Below, one piece after another: positions 21,075 to 30,782 of a DNA stretch of 64,000 nucleotides. The stretch comes from Peronospora farinosa (Eukaryota; Oomycota; Peronosporomycetes; Peronosporales; Peronosporaceae), in NCBI GenBank assembly GCA_947646735.1, contig CANTFK010000141.1, positions 174,207-238,206 of the forward strand, in the 5' to 3' direction. The notes under the pieces are model-generated. The model searched no databases and was not told where the DNA came from. It worked only from the letters and a program-made list of their open reading frames with translations. A program made the translations under genes and the position numbers. Each line of letters starts with the position of its first letter. Position 1 is the stretch's first letter.

Positions 21075-21534
21075 TGTAACGGGGTGAGCCCGTTACATAA
21101 TATTGACACTTATATGAAGTGTCAATTAAAAATATTATTATAACTAATAATATTTTGACAATATTATCTTTACTTATAATATTGTTCCTTGATCTCCTTG
21201 AAGTTGGAGATGCCCCTATCATTGGTTGATATGGGCCATTATGTCAGCCAGGTCGCTGACCAATGACCGATGGACGCGCGCAATGAGTGGAGGGCAAGTT
21301 GTCAACATACATAGTTGTAGTTTAATATAGTTAACATAGGTTATAACAGATTAGTTTTATTAGACAGTTAACCATATTAAATACAGTTTTCTTTTTCTTC
21401 TCAACTAAGCGTTTGTTTAGTTAATTCCCTTCCTCTGCTCACGTGTACGTGAGGTAATTGAGGCACCTGCTTTCACTGTAATCAGTGAAAGTAGACTATA
21501 CTGTAATCAGTATAGTCAGAGGGTGTCCATTACA
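21075..21534 (+). repeat. C1 3' LTR
   Basis: TGTAACGGGG...CCATTACA, 460 bp. It matches 13401-13861 with scattered substitutions. Confidence 0.96.
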
Positions 21535-22553
21535 TAAATGCCTCGTGCTACTAGCACACACCTTCAACACAAGCGAGGAAGCGGTTAGACCGTCTTACCT
21601 TCGCGTGGGAGGGTGGATATGCGGTTGGTCGACTGCTTAAGCAGTCGTACCACCAGTTGCCTCTCGCTTAAGCGAGATCGCAACGAACTTCTAAACAAGA
21701 AGTCACCGGCGTCACGCAGAAGCTTTTAGAGCTTCTCGTGCGCGGTGCTTTCGATTTAGCAAATTCAACTGAGCTATACTTATTTAATCTATATAATAAA
21801 GTTATTGTCCGTCCGGGCGATCCTTTTCCGGCATGTGGATTGGCTAATTTTGCATTATTCGCTAATTTTGGATTGGCTGATTTTGCATTTTGCACGACCA
21901 TTATTTGAGCTAAGTGCGTCTGGGTACGTGTTTCCTATACGTAAGTAAGTCACAGAACGATGCGTAATTAACCTTTGACCTATCATTACATATTGCTATA
22001 TCAACACAGCTTATTTATAAATAATAAATAAGACACATGCTTTATAAGCGTTTCAATTCATGGGCTCAGTGCTTATATATTACACTAGAAAGCTGGCAAA
22101 AGCAAGCGTTCTCATCAGATTATATCGGAGTTTATTACAATAAGTGATGTGACCCATATGTATTGTATCTGCATTTTGTATGAATTGTTACATGAGGAGA
22201 TTGTCATTATATAATTTAGTCCATCCCCGAGTGTCCATGTGTCGTACTTTAATTTATAAAAGTAATATACGAAACGATGGCACACATAAATGTTCATATG
22301 CATCATTACATATTGCAATATTAAACACAGCATTTTTTTAAATTTATTAGATTTGGCACATGCTTCACGATGTCTGGCTTCAACTAGCGTCATCCCTTCT
22401 CATGTGAATCCATAAATTGATATCACATTCACGCGGGTGGATCACATTTGTGTAACGCACCCAAGTGACAGGTCAAAAGTAATCATGGATACTTTTAGAC
22501 CAAACATTAAGTATATTACTTAATGTTTGCGTGTAACTAGATGCCCTGTTACA
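21535..22553 (-). repeat. B1 5' LTR, main part right of C1
   Basis: Both ends match the B2 LTR (28654-29253), for example GCCTCGTGCTACT at the left and GATGCCCTGTTACA at the right. The middle (about 21780-22374) is unrelated to B2 and about 450 bp longer. That insert holds two roughly 70-bp related segments (from about 21978 and about 22300, each with CATTACATATTG and ACACATGCTT-like words) and no coding frame. Total B1 LTR length is about 1,044 bp against 600 bp in B2. Confidence 0.85.
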
Positions 22554-22591
22554 CACTTCATATAAGTGTCAATATTATTAACCCCGTTACA
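22554..22591 (-). repeat. 38-bp terminal fragment of a C-type LTR
   Basis: On the minus strand it reads TGTAACGGGG then TTAATAATATTGACAC, the start of a C-type LTR with its first hairpin arm lost. It abuts the B1 LTR end directly. It may be the relic into which B1 inserted. Confidence 0.65.
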
Positions 22592-22813
22592 TTTTTTAAA
22601 CAAGTATAATACGTAGAGCAAATATATCAACTAGACTCATAACGTTGGAAACGTGTTTAAGTTATGAAGTAGGTCACTTTGAAGACTGGTCGAGGCTTGT
22701 GAAGTAGCGAAGCCACAAAAGTTCTTCGATCTTCGAAGACTAAGCGTACAAATCACTAATATAGCAGCTTCACTGGGGCAAGCGCACCCTTGCGAAGTAC
22801 TTGTTCACCTCGC

Positions 22814-24282
22814 CTACTGACGCCGATTAATATAAACACCTGCAGCTTTTTGTAGCGCGCTTCCGTACAGCGTATTTTCATTCCCTTCTGTTTTCACTAT
22901 AATCACGCTCAGGAGCACTCTCACGACAGGAGTCTCATCATCGGTCCAGATCTTCAGCATCTTATTTTTCAATTCTTCTTCTAGATGCAAAGTAACATCA
23001 GGGTTTTTAACCGTATACAACAGTGTCTTTAAATACGGACGCGAATGCTTCTCCAATATCGAACACATCGATACTTTAAGTGTCTCGTGTACATTAGAAT
23101 TGTAGTAGGTAAGGTAGCTCGTCCAAAAGGGGAGTAAATGGTTTTCGAAAAGGGTGTCTCCGGCCTTGTCAAGTCCGAGGTTAGTGAAGGCATAATCTAG
23201 AGTACGACCTAGCCAAAACCAGAGGTCTCTTATTTCAGCTTCCACTCGCAACGCGACTTTGTCTTTTGGCGCCCTGGTTGCAGCGACCACCAAAGGTCCG
23301 ATATCATAAGCCTCTAGCAGTCTGGAAAGCATTGTTTGAGCCGGCATGTTGCCTTTGCTGGAATCGCCCATGTACTCTACCCAGTAGACTAGCTGTGGCT
23401 GTTCGAAAAGGGTGTCTCCTGCAAACTTAAGCCCATATAAATCGAAAACATCCTCGGGGTCGATATGATTCTTGAAAAAGTACTTGTTCGCTTCTTTAAA
23501 GATCGTGGCCCAATCTTCCTTTTTAAAGAGTGACATAACGTCGATGAAAGGCATTTTAGGCTTTTCACCTTCTTTCGTTTCCATGTTCAGCAATTGTGCA
23601 TCGTTTGCTTTGGCCAAAAAATCATTCACCACAATTTTACGAATCTTGGCGATTTTGTTCTCGGGCTCCAGCATTTCTGCCGGACGTTTTAAGGTATTCG
23701 TGATCGTGAAATTGACACACCTTCGATGGGAGTCGAGCTTAGGTCAAATTTTTCTGCCGAACCTTTAAAGGTATTCGAGGTATCTGACGCACCTTCGAAA
23801 GGAATCGAGTTTAGATCAAATTTTTCTGCCGGACCTTCATAGGTATTCGAGGTATCTGACATACCTTCGAGAGGAATCGACTTTAGATCAAATTTTTCTG
23901 CCGGACCTTCATAGGTATTCGAGGTATCTGACATACCTTCGGGAGGAATCGAGTTTAGATCAAATTTTTCTGCCGGGCGTTTCATGGTATTGGTAATCGT
24001 GGAATCTGATGCACCTTCAAGGAGATGCGAGTTTAGAAGCGAGAAATCAATATTTTTAGCCGCATGTTCGAGGTCAGTCGAGCTTACTATTTCTTCGCCA
24101 AAGTTGAGGTCATTTATCCTCTCTTCTACGTCTTCGTCACGTGCACGTTCTTGGACCCTTAAGTGCCTCTGAACTTCAAATTGACCATCGGTGGTGACGG
24201 CGTCCAACGGCTCTGCATGTGCACCAACACCCACTGGACGGGTAGTAACAGCCCAAAATATCGGGACGCAGGGAAGTCGCAT
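22814..24282 (-). pseudogene. RxLR-dEER effector with tandem repeats and LWY domain, frameshifted
   Basis: The first frame (24282-23689) begins with a hydrophobic signal-peptide-like start (about residues 1-23), then RHLR at 39-42 and an acidic run ending in EER at 53-55, the host-targeting pair of oomycete effectors. Then come four 24-residue repeats built on PAEKFDL-x-S. The second frame (23674-22814) holds two LWY-like modules, recognisable by AGDTLFE and paired Trp/Tyr residues, as in PSR2-type effectors. The frames are joined by a one-base loss near 23713, where this repeat copy lacks a G present in its siblings. As read, the LWY part would not be made. Such proteins act inside plant cells; this one's target is unknown. 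It lies between retroelements, the usual setting for effector genes. A sequencing error at this base cannot be excluded. Confidence 0.88.
23715..24005 (-). repeat. 72-bp tandem repeat inside the effector gene
   Basis: Four tandem copies of a 72-bp (24-codon) unit, plus a shortened fifth, between the EER motif and the LWY region. Each codes for an AEKFDL core and an EG-x-S end. The units differ by few bases, so the array is recent. Confidence 0.9.
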
Positions 24283-24731
24283 GGTTTTGGATTATAGACG
24301 TGCTTGAGGTCTGGTGGTCGAGTTTAGTAATGACAAATGGCGACTGTGAAGTGACTGGGGGTATAGGAGAAACGGTACATTATCCGATGTACATGTAGAG
24401 AGACAGGCAAAAAGTAACTGTAATTGTTTACCTAACATAAGGTATATAAGAGATTACGAGCGCATTCGATTTGAAGGTCGTGAAAAGCGGTCAAGCTCAG
24501 TGTTTTCTGCTATCAGTACATGCACACACCATACACCTTGAGAAGTTGAGAGTTTGATCGCCATTTGAATTGCTTGACACACAGGCACAGATTGAAAATA
24601 AAGTTGATTTGGTATTAACGAGTGAGGTTTGGTTGAAATGCTGATAGTTCTCTTCCACTGAAGAACTACGAGCAGTGTCGTTTCTTTCCTATGACTAGGA
24701 TATCATGAAAAGACCCAACGGGGTTGAGCAC
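24283..24731. other. Intergenic region upstream of the effector
   Basis: About 450 bp between the effector start and the end of the acyltransferase stump. I see no open frame, repeat or LTR signature. It should hold the effector promoter, but no defined element can be assigned. Confidence 0.5.
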
Positions 24732-25188
24732 CTAAGCACCGTGAATAACCTCAAGCAAGCTCGGGTTCTCGACAAACTCCTTGAGGCTCTTGGCCATACG
24801 AGCCACCTCACAACTGTTCGCGTACTGATGATCGACTGTCGTGGTAAGTGTTAGCATTGGACGCACTTCAACCTTGTCGTTCACAACTACGGCTTTGTCC
24901 AAGATTGAACCGATGTTCACGAGCATGGGCACTTGCGAATACAATGGAATAGAAGAGAACGCCATGTCCAACCCCATCATGCCGACGGATGTCACCATAC
25001 AGCTGCCAAACATGAACGGATCTTTACCCACCTGTGGAATGCGAACACCACAGGCACCCCCAAGCCACCCGAAGACATTACGCATAAGCCGAATGACCCA
25101 GGTTGGCAGCAAACTCATGCTTTTGTTTCGGTCCCCCTGGCCACTACACATTTTAGTAGAAACGCCACGCAGACAGTTATCGACGTCC
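24732..25188 (-). pseudogene. C-terminal stump of a 2-oxoacid dehydrogenase acyltransferase-like gene
   Basis: Minus-strand frame of about 150 codons ending at TAG 24732. The stretch FGSCMVTSVGMMGLD, then VPMLVNIGSI and a VDH motif, resembles the catalytic domain of E2-type acyltransferases. The usual H-x3-D-G active site here reads H-QYA-N-S, so catalysis is doubtful even in the intact parent. The upstream half is missing: at 25188/25189 the frame runs straight into the truncated element C2, and nothing homologous appears beyond C2. The gene was cut by insertion or by a deletion with one end inside C2. Confidence 0.6.
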
Positions 25189-26403
25189 CATCAAGGACAC
25201 TCTCGTCCATTGATGAGCTGCTGAAAACCCGTTCGTTCTCGTCAAAAACTGTTGCTGACCGAATGTCAGTCATGTACTCGTCTTCTGCGACGAGCACACA
25301 GATCTGCTTGACTTTGCCACTACGCAGATCACGCAAGAACCTTTTAGGATCTAGCGTAGGCAACTGAGTTATCTCCGAAGTTAACTTTGGAGGCGCAATC
25401 AGATCAAGCGTATAAGCGCCTACGTTTGATCCGTCATTAACCAAGACATTCAACGTCTCGGTTACTTCCTGGGGACTTATTCCCTCAGGGTACTGGGGAC
25501 TTATTCCCTCAGGGTACTGGGGACTTATTCCCTCAGTGATTATTTCCTGGGGACTTATTCCCGCAGGCTCGATGGAACCTGTTCCATCGACTTCCTCTAG
25601 CTGTGGTGGCGCAACCACAGCGAGATCCTCTACGATCAACTCTCCAGTTGATCTAGGATTACCGTGTTGCCGCTTCTGTGCAACCGGTTTACTCTTCGGT
25701 GAATGCTGCCCTCTAGGCGAGCATTCATGTCCCGGTCCACTCGACTTATTCGAGTGGTGGACCTTCGGCGCTGCCTGTGCTTGTGCACAGCCGCAGGCAG
25801 CTTGCTCCACAGCGTGACAGACAGTCACGCTGAGTTCTTGTGCAGTCGTACTAACGACCGAACCACAAGTGAGGCCATCACACTCACTCGTAGTACATTC
25901 ACACGCTTGTGAACGCTCCAAGACGTTCATCAGATGGCCATCTGATGAACAAGCGGCAGGCATCTTCACGGTTCGATGCTGCTAGCTGACCCATGGCTCG
26001 TACCTTCTGAGTCATGGTAATCCTAGGATGACATTAAATTTGTCATCCAGATCAAGTACGATGAGATCATCATCGTACTTTTTGCCTTTAAGCGTGTAGT
26101 GAATTCCCACTACACGTTTCTTTACTGTTACGGATGCGTTAGTTGCAAGGCGAACCGTCATCCTCGTTGGAGGGGTCTCGCGCTCAATATATTTGAGCCT
26201 ACGATCATCTAGCGATTGGCATCGAACAAAGTTTTTCGAAGCCCCACAATCAACTAGGGTGCGAAGTGACATGTTCTTTGTCACTTCGATCTTCAAGGTG
26301 ATGAGGGATACCTCATCACTGGGAGCGGCAACACACAGTGACTATGTGTTGGGAGCAACCTTCGTCAAGAGTCCCGCGAACTCTCTTGACGTTGCTGGAT
26401 CAG
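25189..26403 (-). pseudogene. C2 protease and spacer, truncated pol
   Basis: The frame 26296-26012 is the protease. It ends with the same TGA after VILGLP as C1. The frame 25969-25115 is the spacer before RT, intact where C1 has lost a base. Near the end it reads out of the element into the acyltransferase stump in another frame. No RT remains. Confidence 0.88.
25469..25560 (-). repeat. 24-bp repeat in the C2 pol spacer
   Basis: Three to four copies of a 24-bp unit (on the plus strand TACTGGGGACTTATTCCCTC) coding for EGISPQYP on the minus strand. C1 has a single copy of the motif, so C2 expanded it after divergence. Confidence 0.88.
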
Positions 26404-26440
26404 TAGGGCGCTCCGCCCCTACTGACCCCGACCGTTTTTT
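26401..26440 (-). promoter_or_regulatory. -1 frameshift signal at C2 gag/pol junction
   Basis: On the minus strand: AAAAAAC (26440-26434), 9-nt spacer, hairpin 26424-26401. Identical in sequence to the C1 signal. Confidence 0.82.
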
Positions 26441-27549
26441 GATGGTACACCACGTTGTTGCGAAATCGCAACAACGTGGGACCCACGTCTCTGGCCCTTC
26501 TTGGCAGACGGACGATCGTCACTCCCAGTGTTACGAGACACTGGGCGTGGGGCACTACACTCATAAGCGTAGTGGCCCAGCTTTTGACAGCGATTGCACT
26601 TTTGCAATCTCTTGTACCCTGGAGAGCGAGGCCGCTCGCTCTCTACATAGGAGAGGTCCATTGGTTCTGGACCTTCGCCCTCCTGTCGTTTCGGTGGACG
26701 ATAGGACCCCGAGTGGACGTGAGCCTGTTGCAGGCTAAAGTCCTCCTGTTCCGCTGCAGAGATCGCTTGATCCAGCGATTCTAGTTCCAAGCGGAACAGA
26801 TGGGTCTTGACAGGACCATCTGTCAGACCCTTGATGAACACAGTAACCTGCGTGTGTTCATCTATTGGGTTCAGTACGATACAGCTAACGAGGTATCGTA
26901 CGTGCTGGGCGTAATCGTGTATATCACGCTTACCCTGTTTCAGATCCAGGAGCTCAGACCGAGCCCTGAAATCGGCGCGAGGCGGTTCAAACGTGTGTTT
27001 GAGCCGCGCCTTGAAGACATTATACGTTTGGAAAATGTATGGGTCATGCAGTTTGAGCCCTAAGGCCCAAGCTTTGGCACGTCCTGCCAAGTTCGACATG
27101 ACGAACTTGACCTTCAACGCATCGTCATCGATGCGACGAGCTTCAATGGCATCGTCGAGTTCGACGAACCATCTTAACAAGGAGTCGCTTTCAATTGCCT
27201 TGTACTTGGAGATATCAATCTTCAAGGACTCGGGTCGACGTGTATACGTCGACCCGGCAGCAACAGCACTAGCCTGCTGTTGTCTCAACAGTTCAGTCTG
27301 TTGAGCACCCTGCTTCATCAACAAGTCAGGTTGTTGAGCGCCTTGTTCTCTCAACAGGTCAACCTGTTGAGAACCTTGCTCCTGTAGCAAGGTGAGTTTC
27401 TTTACAACTTCGTCAAGTTCATGTTGTATGAACTTGGCGATGGTTGCATGTTGCTCATCTCCTACCAAAGAGAGTAACATTGCACCGACGGCGGCATCGT
27501 CGATGGTTTCAGCCATACGCTGAGCCGCATTCCATTCGAGGTCACTCAA
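26419..27549 (-). CDS. C2 gag, uninterrupted (about 376 aa)
   Basis: Same length and order as C1 gag: Gln/Leu heptad-like segment, capsid domain, C-NR-C-QKLG-H-YAYE-C knuckle, and the end at the TAG in the frameshift hairpin. About five residue differences from C1. As in C1 the frame has no clear ATG at its left end. It is open although the rest of the element is truncated. Confidence 0.9.
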   Translation of the reverse strand: MSDLEWNAAQRMAETIDDAAVGAMLLSLVGDEQHATIAKFIQHELDEVVKKLTLLQEQGSQQVDLLREQGAQQPDLLMKQGAQQTELLRQQQASAVAAGSTYTRRPESLKIDISKYKAIESDSLLRWFVELDDAIEARRIDDDALKVKFVMSNLAGRAKAWALGLKLHDPYIFQTYNVFKARLKHTFEPPRADFRARSELLDLKQGKRDIHDYAQHVRYLVSCIVLNPIDEHTQVTVFIKGLTDGPVKTHLFRLELESLDQAISAAEQEDFSLQQAHVHSGSYRPPKRQEGEGPEPMDLSYVESERPRSPGYKRLQKCNRCQKLGHYAYECSAPRPVSRNTGSDDRPSAKKGQRRGSHVVAISQQRGVPSKNGRGQ

Positions 27550-27649
27550 ATGGCGGAAATCATCACGCGTTGCGTGATGACGATCATCACCCGCTGATTC
27601 ATAGCGGATGTTGCGGTGGTCGCTGAACGGACCACAAAGTGCTACCAGG

Positions 27650-28108
27650 TGTAATGGGGCACCCTCCGACTATACTGATTACAGTATAGTCTACTTTCAC
27701 TGATTACAGTGAAAGCAGGTGCCTCAATTACCTCACGTACACGTGAGCAGAGGAAGGGAATTAACTAAACAAACGCTTAGTTGAGAAGAAAAGGAAACTG
27801 TATTCAATATGGTTAACTGTATAATAAAACTAATCTGTTATAACCTATGTTAACTATATTAAACTACAACTATGTATGTTGACGACTTGCCCTCCACTCA
27901 TTGCGCGCGTCCATCGGTCATTGGTCAGCGCGTTGGTTGATATGATGGCCCATATCAACCAATGAGAGGGCATCTCCAGCTTCAAGGAGATCTAGGAACA
28001 ATATTATAAGAAAAGGTAATATTGTCAATATATTATTAGTTATAATAATATTTTTAATTGACACTTCATATAAGTGTCAATATTATGTAACGGGCTCGCC
28101 CCGTTACA
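27650..28108 (-). repeat. C2 5' LTR
   Basis: 459 bp, minus orientation, TGTAACGGGG at 28108 down to CCCCATTACA at 27650. It has the same hairpins as C1, with one hairpin arm (27933-27944 with 27951-27962) fully Watson-Crick paired where C1 has G-U pairs. Confidence 0.93.
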
Positions 28109-28653
28109 AGTACAAATTGACTTTAATTTTTATTAATATACTTGAGTCAACAGGATATTCTAAGGCAAAGTGATGGGATAATAAACTGTCAGCGTATAAT
28201 TTGCGCACCTATTCGTCGGACCTTTCCGTCGCAACGACCGAAATACACCCAATTAATTTTGCACTAACGAAAACAGATTCTGTAAGCAGATTTCCATCAC
28301 TATTATTTAGATTTTTTATTATATAACAGGTCTAGCAATAAAAGTTGTCGGACATTCATCTATAGAACTGGGTATTATGACTGAATTTGTTATAGTAAGA
28401 TTTATATAATAATTCCGTCCATCATGCTATGAATTTGGAAATTGATGTAACGACGGGTACACATTGAACTTTATACCAATCACATAACTTTACTCAACCA
28501 AATTTGTTAAGGTAAAAAGATGAATATGAAAATTTTCAGGAATCATGTCCGCCGAAACGACGAATACACAATTTTACGAAGTGCCCCATTAATTATGCTT
28601 ATATACTATCAGTGAAGACCTCGCACGCATGTCCGTCGGAACGACGGGTGAAC
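28109..28653. other. AT-rich spacer between C2 and B2
   Basis: 545 bp with no reading frame or LTR signature. A degenerate word of the type CCGTCGGAACGACGGGT recurs about four times (around 28214, 28455, 28548 and 28631), roughly 90-240 bp apart, itself imperfectly palindromic. It may be the relic of a larger tandem repeat. Confidence 0.5.
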
Positions 28654-29253
28654 TGTAGACGGGCACTTCTACGAAGTTGCCTCGTGCTACTTAGCACACA
28701 CCTTCAGCACAAGCGAGGAAGCGATTAGACCGTCTTACCTTCGCGTGCGAGGGTGTTTATTTGGTTTGTCGACTGCTTAAGCAGTCGTACCACCAATTGC
28801 CTCTCGCGTAAGCGAGAGTGCAACGAACATCTTAACAACAAGTCACCGACGTCACGCAGAAGCTTTTTCAGCTTCTCGTGCGTGGAGCTTTCGATTTAGC
28901 AAATTCAACTGAGCTATATTTAATGAATTATAATTGAATATAAACTTAACTACTGATTGGCTAATTATATATATATAGATCGGATACGCGACTCTTTAGA
29001 AGCGTATCCTGTCGCATGATTTTAAATATAGATTTAAGATCGCAACTGACGTCCTTCTGAGACGTCGCGATGCCTAGCTTCAACTAGCGTCATCCCTTCT
29101 CATGTGAATCCATAAATGGATATCACATTCACGCGGGTGGATCACATTTGTGTAACGCACCCAAGTGACAGGTCAAAAGTAATCATGGATACTTTTAGAC
29201 CAAACATTAAGTATATTACTTAATGTTTACGTGCAACTAGATGCCCTGTTACA
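28654..29253 (-). repeat. B2 3' LTR (600 bp)
   Basis: On the minus strand TGTAACAGGGC...CCCGTCTACA. It contains clear hairpins such as GACTGCTTAAGCAGTC, GGATACGC...GCGTATCC, GACGTCC...GACGTC and AACATTAAGTA...TACTTAATGTT. It is the reference for the interrupted B1 LTR. Confidence 0.93.
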
Positions 29254-29267
29254 CCATCCCCCCTTTT
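29254..29267 (-). other. B2 polypurine tract
   Basis: On the minus strand AAAAGGGGGGATGG directly precedes the LTR. Confidence 0.82.
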
Positions 29268-29348
29268 AGAACGATTTTTACATTTTGTATACCATCGCCT
29301 AGGCCTGCGAGCCGTTGTAAAACGTGCCGCTTAGTCTACTCGATTCTC

Positions 29349-30782
29349 ATGCCACCGAAACGTGGTAAGGCTGATGGGTCGCCTGCAAAGGCGCTCATGC
29401 AGTCCAACACTAAGCGCACGCACCGCGATTATTCGCAGCCGTCGCAAAGTGCTTCAGGCACTAATTTAAATACTATAATGTGGATGAAGATCCTTCTCTC
29501 ATTGTAGACTACAATGAGAATACGCCATTGTCATCACCCCAAAGTGGAGATGAGCAAAGCACATTGATGAAACATATGTCCCCTCATTTGAGGCACCCGT
29601 CCTTGAGGAAGCATCTATGCTTCCTACAAGCGAAGGTAAAACCCCGTCGTCTGCGCCTACGAGCGCAGCGACTGAGACTGAGCACGCTACTTCGAAAGGA
29701 GTAGTCGCGACTCAGTCAGATGTAACTTCTCATGCTGATGTCTTGACAATCCATAATGGAGAGTCAGACTCAGGTATTGTGTGAGCTTAAAGCTCCATCA
29801 AGTACACCTTCGGCCTCACTAGCCCGCCGTCGCGAGGTCGGCTCCGTGAGTGGTGGCTTGCCACCAATGCCACCTCCATCCGAGTGGATAAACTCGAAGG
29901 GTCTAGTGCAGCGCTTTTGCAGCGTGCCACTATTGACGCTCATAAGTTTTATAGCGTCTTTCCCTTGTGGAAAAAGCAGGACAAAGCACTTGATCGTGCT
30001 TTCCCAATTCCAGTCGTGTTGTGTTATAACTAAACAACCGACGAATACGAAGCAGAATTCCTGCGCCGTGTTAAACCGCATGCAGAGTAGTGAAAAAGCG
30101 GTTGCAGCGAATCAGCTTCGTTATAACGCGTGCGCATGAAATCTTGGGTGGTAAGCGACCCCCAATTGATTCTTGCTACGCTTCTTCTGCTAGTCCATCC
30201 GGACCCAGCAGAAAGAGTGAAGCTGATTCTTCTGCTCATAAGCATCCACCAGCCCAGGCACGTCAACGTGCAACGCATCAGTTTGTTTCCAAGAGTCAAA
30301 ACGATTCGGGTATCACTTCCACTGTACCAGGATTTGAAGCTTTCGCTTCACAAACCGGTGGGCCAACAGCCTTTCAACAAGGAAGGGCGTGTTCCCTTCC
30401 GCGTCCACCAACACAGGTGGCGCCCGATAGGAGTGGCGATTACGCCCACCTACTGGCGGCTGACTATACTGCTGCTGTTCATTCGCATGCTGAGTCTGCT
30501 GCGCTGAAGAGGCAGGTGGCAGATCTCGAGAGTCAAGTCTCGCGACTGAACTCGGATCTGCGCGATGTGAGGACGAGAGACCGTCAGGGGTATGACCGTC
30601 TGAAACTCCGTTTGGATCTGTTGGAGCGACTGGTGATGAGAGACCCGCGTCAAGCGCGGAGTCTTCCTCGATCGCCGAGTCCTCTATCGCCTCGTTCGTA
30701 TACGGGGAGCCTCTCGGCTTCCTCGTCGCCTGGTCGGCCGAGACGCTCGACTCACCTTCGACGTCACCATCGGTCTCGTTAG
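29349..30782 (+). pseudogene. B2 antisense ORF, several breaks
   Basis: Plus-strand reading opposite to B2 gag-pol, starting at ATG 29349 (MPPKRGKADG) about 95 bp inside the LTR. A frame change near 29470 leads to DEDPSLIVDYNENT, the same acidic VDY motif as in C1 and D1. A broken middle follows, with IPVVLCYN and DEYEAEFLRR (stops near 29783, 30030 and 30088), comparable to D1. Last comes an open stretch 30090-30782 with a coiled coil (LKRQVADLESQVSRLNSDL) and a Ser/Pro/Arg-rich tail. It overlaps the end of pol by about 470 bases. Confidence 0.6.

Larger units (their letters stand above)
13401..21534 (+). mobile_element. Ty3/gypsy element C1, nested in the B1 LTR
   Basis: An 8.1-kb element with 461- and 460-bp LTRs (about ten differences by eye), primer site, an open gag, a broken pol, an antisense 3' ORF and a polypurine tract. 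It interrupts a B-type LTR. Flanking 5-mers are AAGTT on the left and TAAAT on the right, so no clean target duplication remains. The sequence is filled with short inverted repeats in both LTRs and coding parts. A truncated copy in reverse orientation (C2) lies at 25189-28108 and shares the same stop in protease. Confidence 0.95.
1..22553 (-). mobile_element. Ty3/gypsy element B1, split by two nested insertions
   Basis: Minus-strand chromodomain-type gypsy element. Read 5' to 3' on the minus strand its parts are: 5' LTR (22553-21535 and 13400-13376), primer site, gag (13331-12237), protease (12174-11133), RT-RNase H-integrase (3344-247) and an opposite-strand ORF remnant (1-235). Its 3' LTR lies left of the window. 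A1 (3345-11127) interrupts the protease-RT spacer: the minus-strand reading WDLFLSELKEGKIHE at about 11140 stops at A1 and pol resumes at 3344 with the same 5-bp target site CTCGT on both sides. C1 (13401-21534) interrupts the LTR. The coding parts carry several frameshifts and stops, so this copy is dead. Order of events is therefore B1 first, A1 and C1 later. Confidence 0.9.
25189..28108 (-). mobile_element. C2: truncated, inverted copy of C1
   Basis: Minus-strand copy of the C family containing the 5' LTR (28108-27650), primer site, gag, frameshift signal, protease and the start of the pol spacer. Identity with C1 stops at the point corresponding to about 16230. The 3' half and 3' LTR are absent and the break falls inside a host-like reading frame. 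Identity to C1 is very high, so the two copies are recent relatives. Confidence 0.93.
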
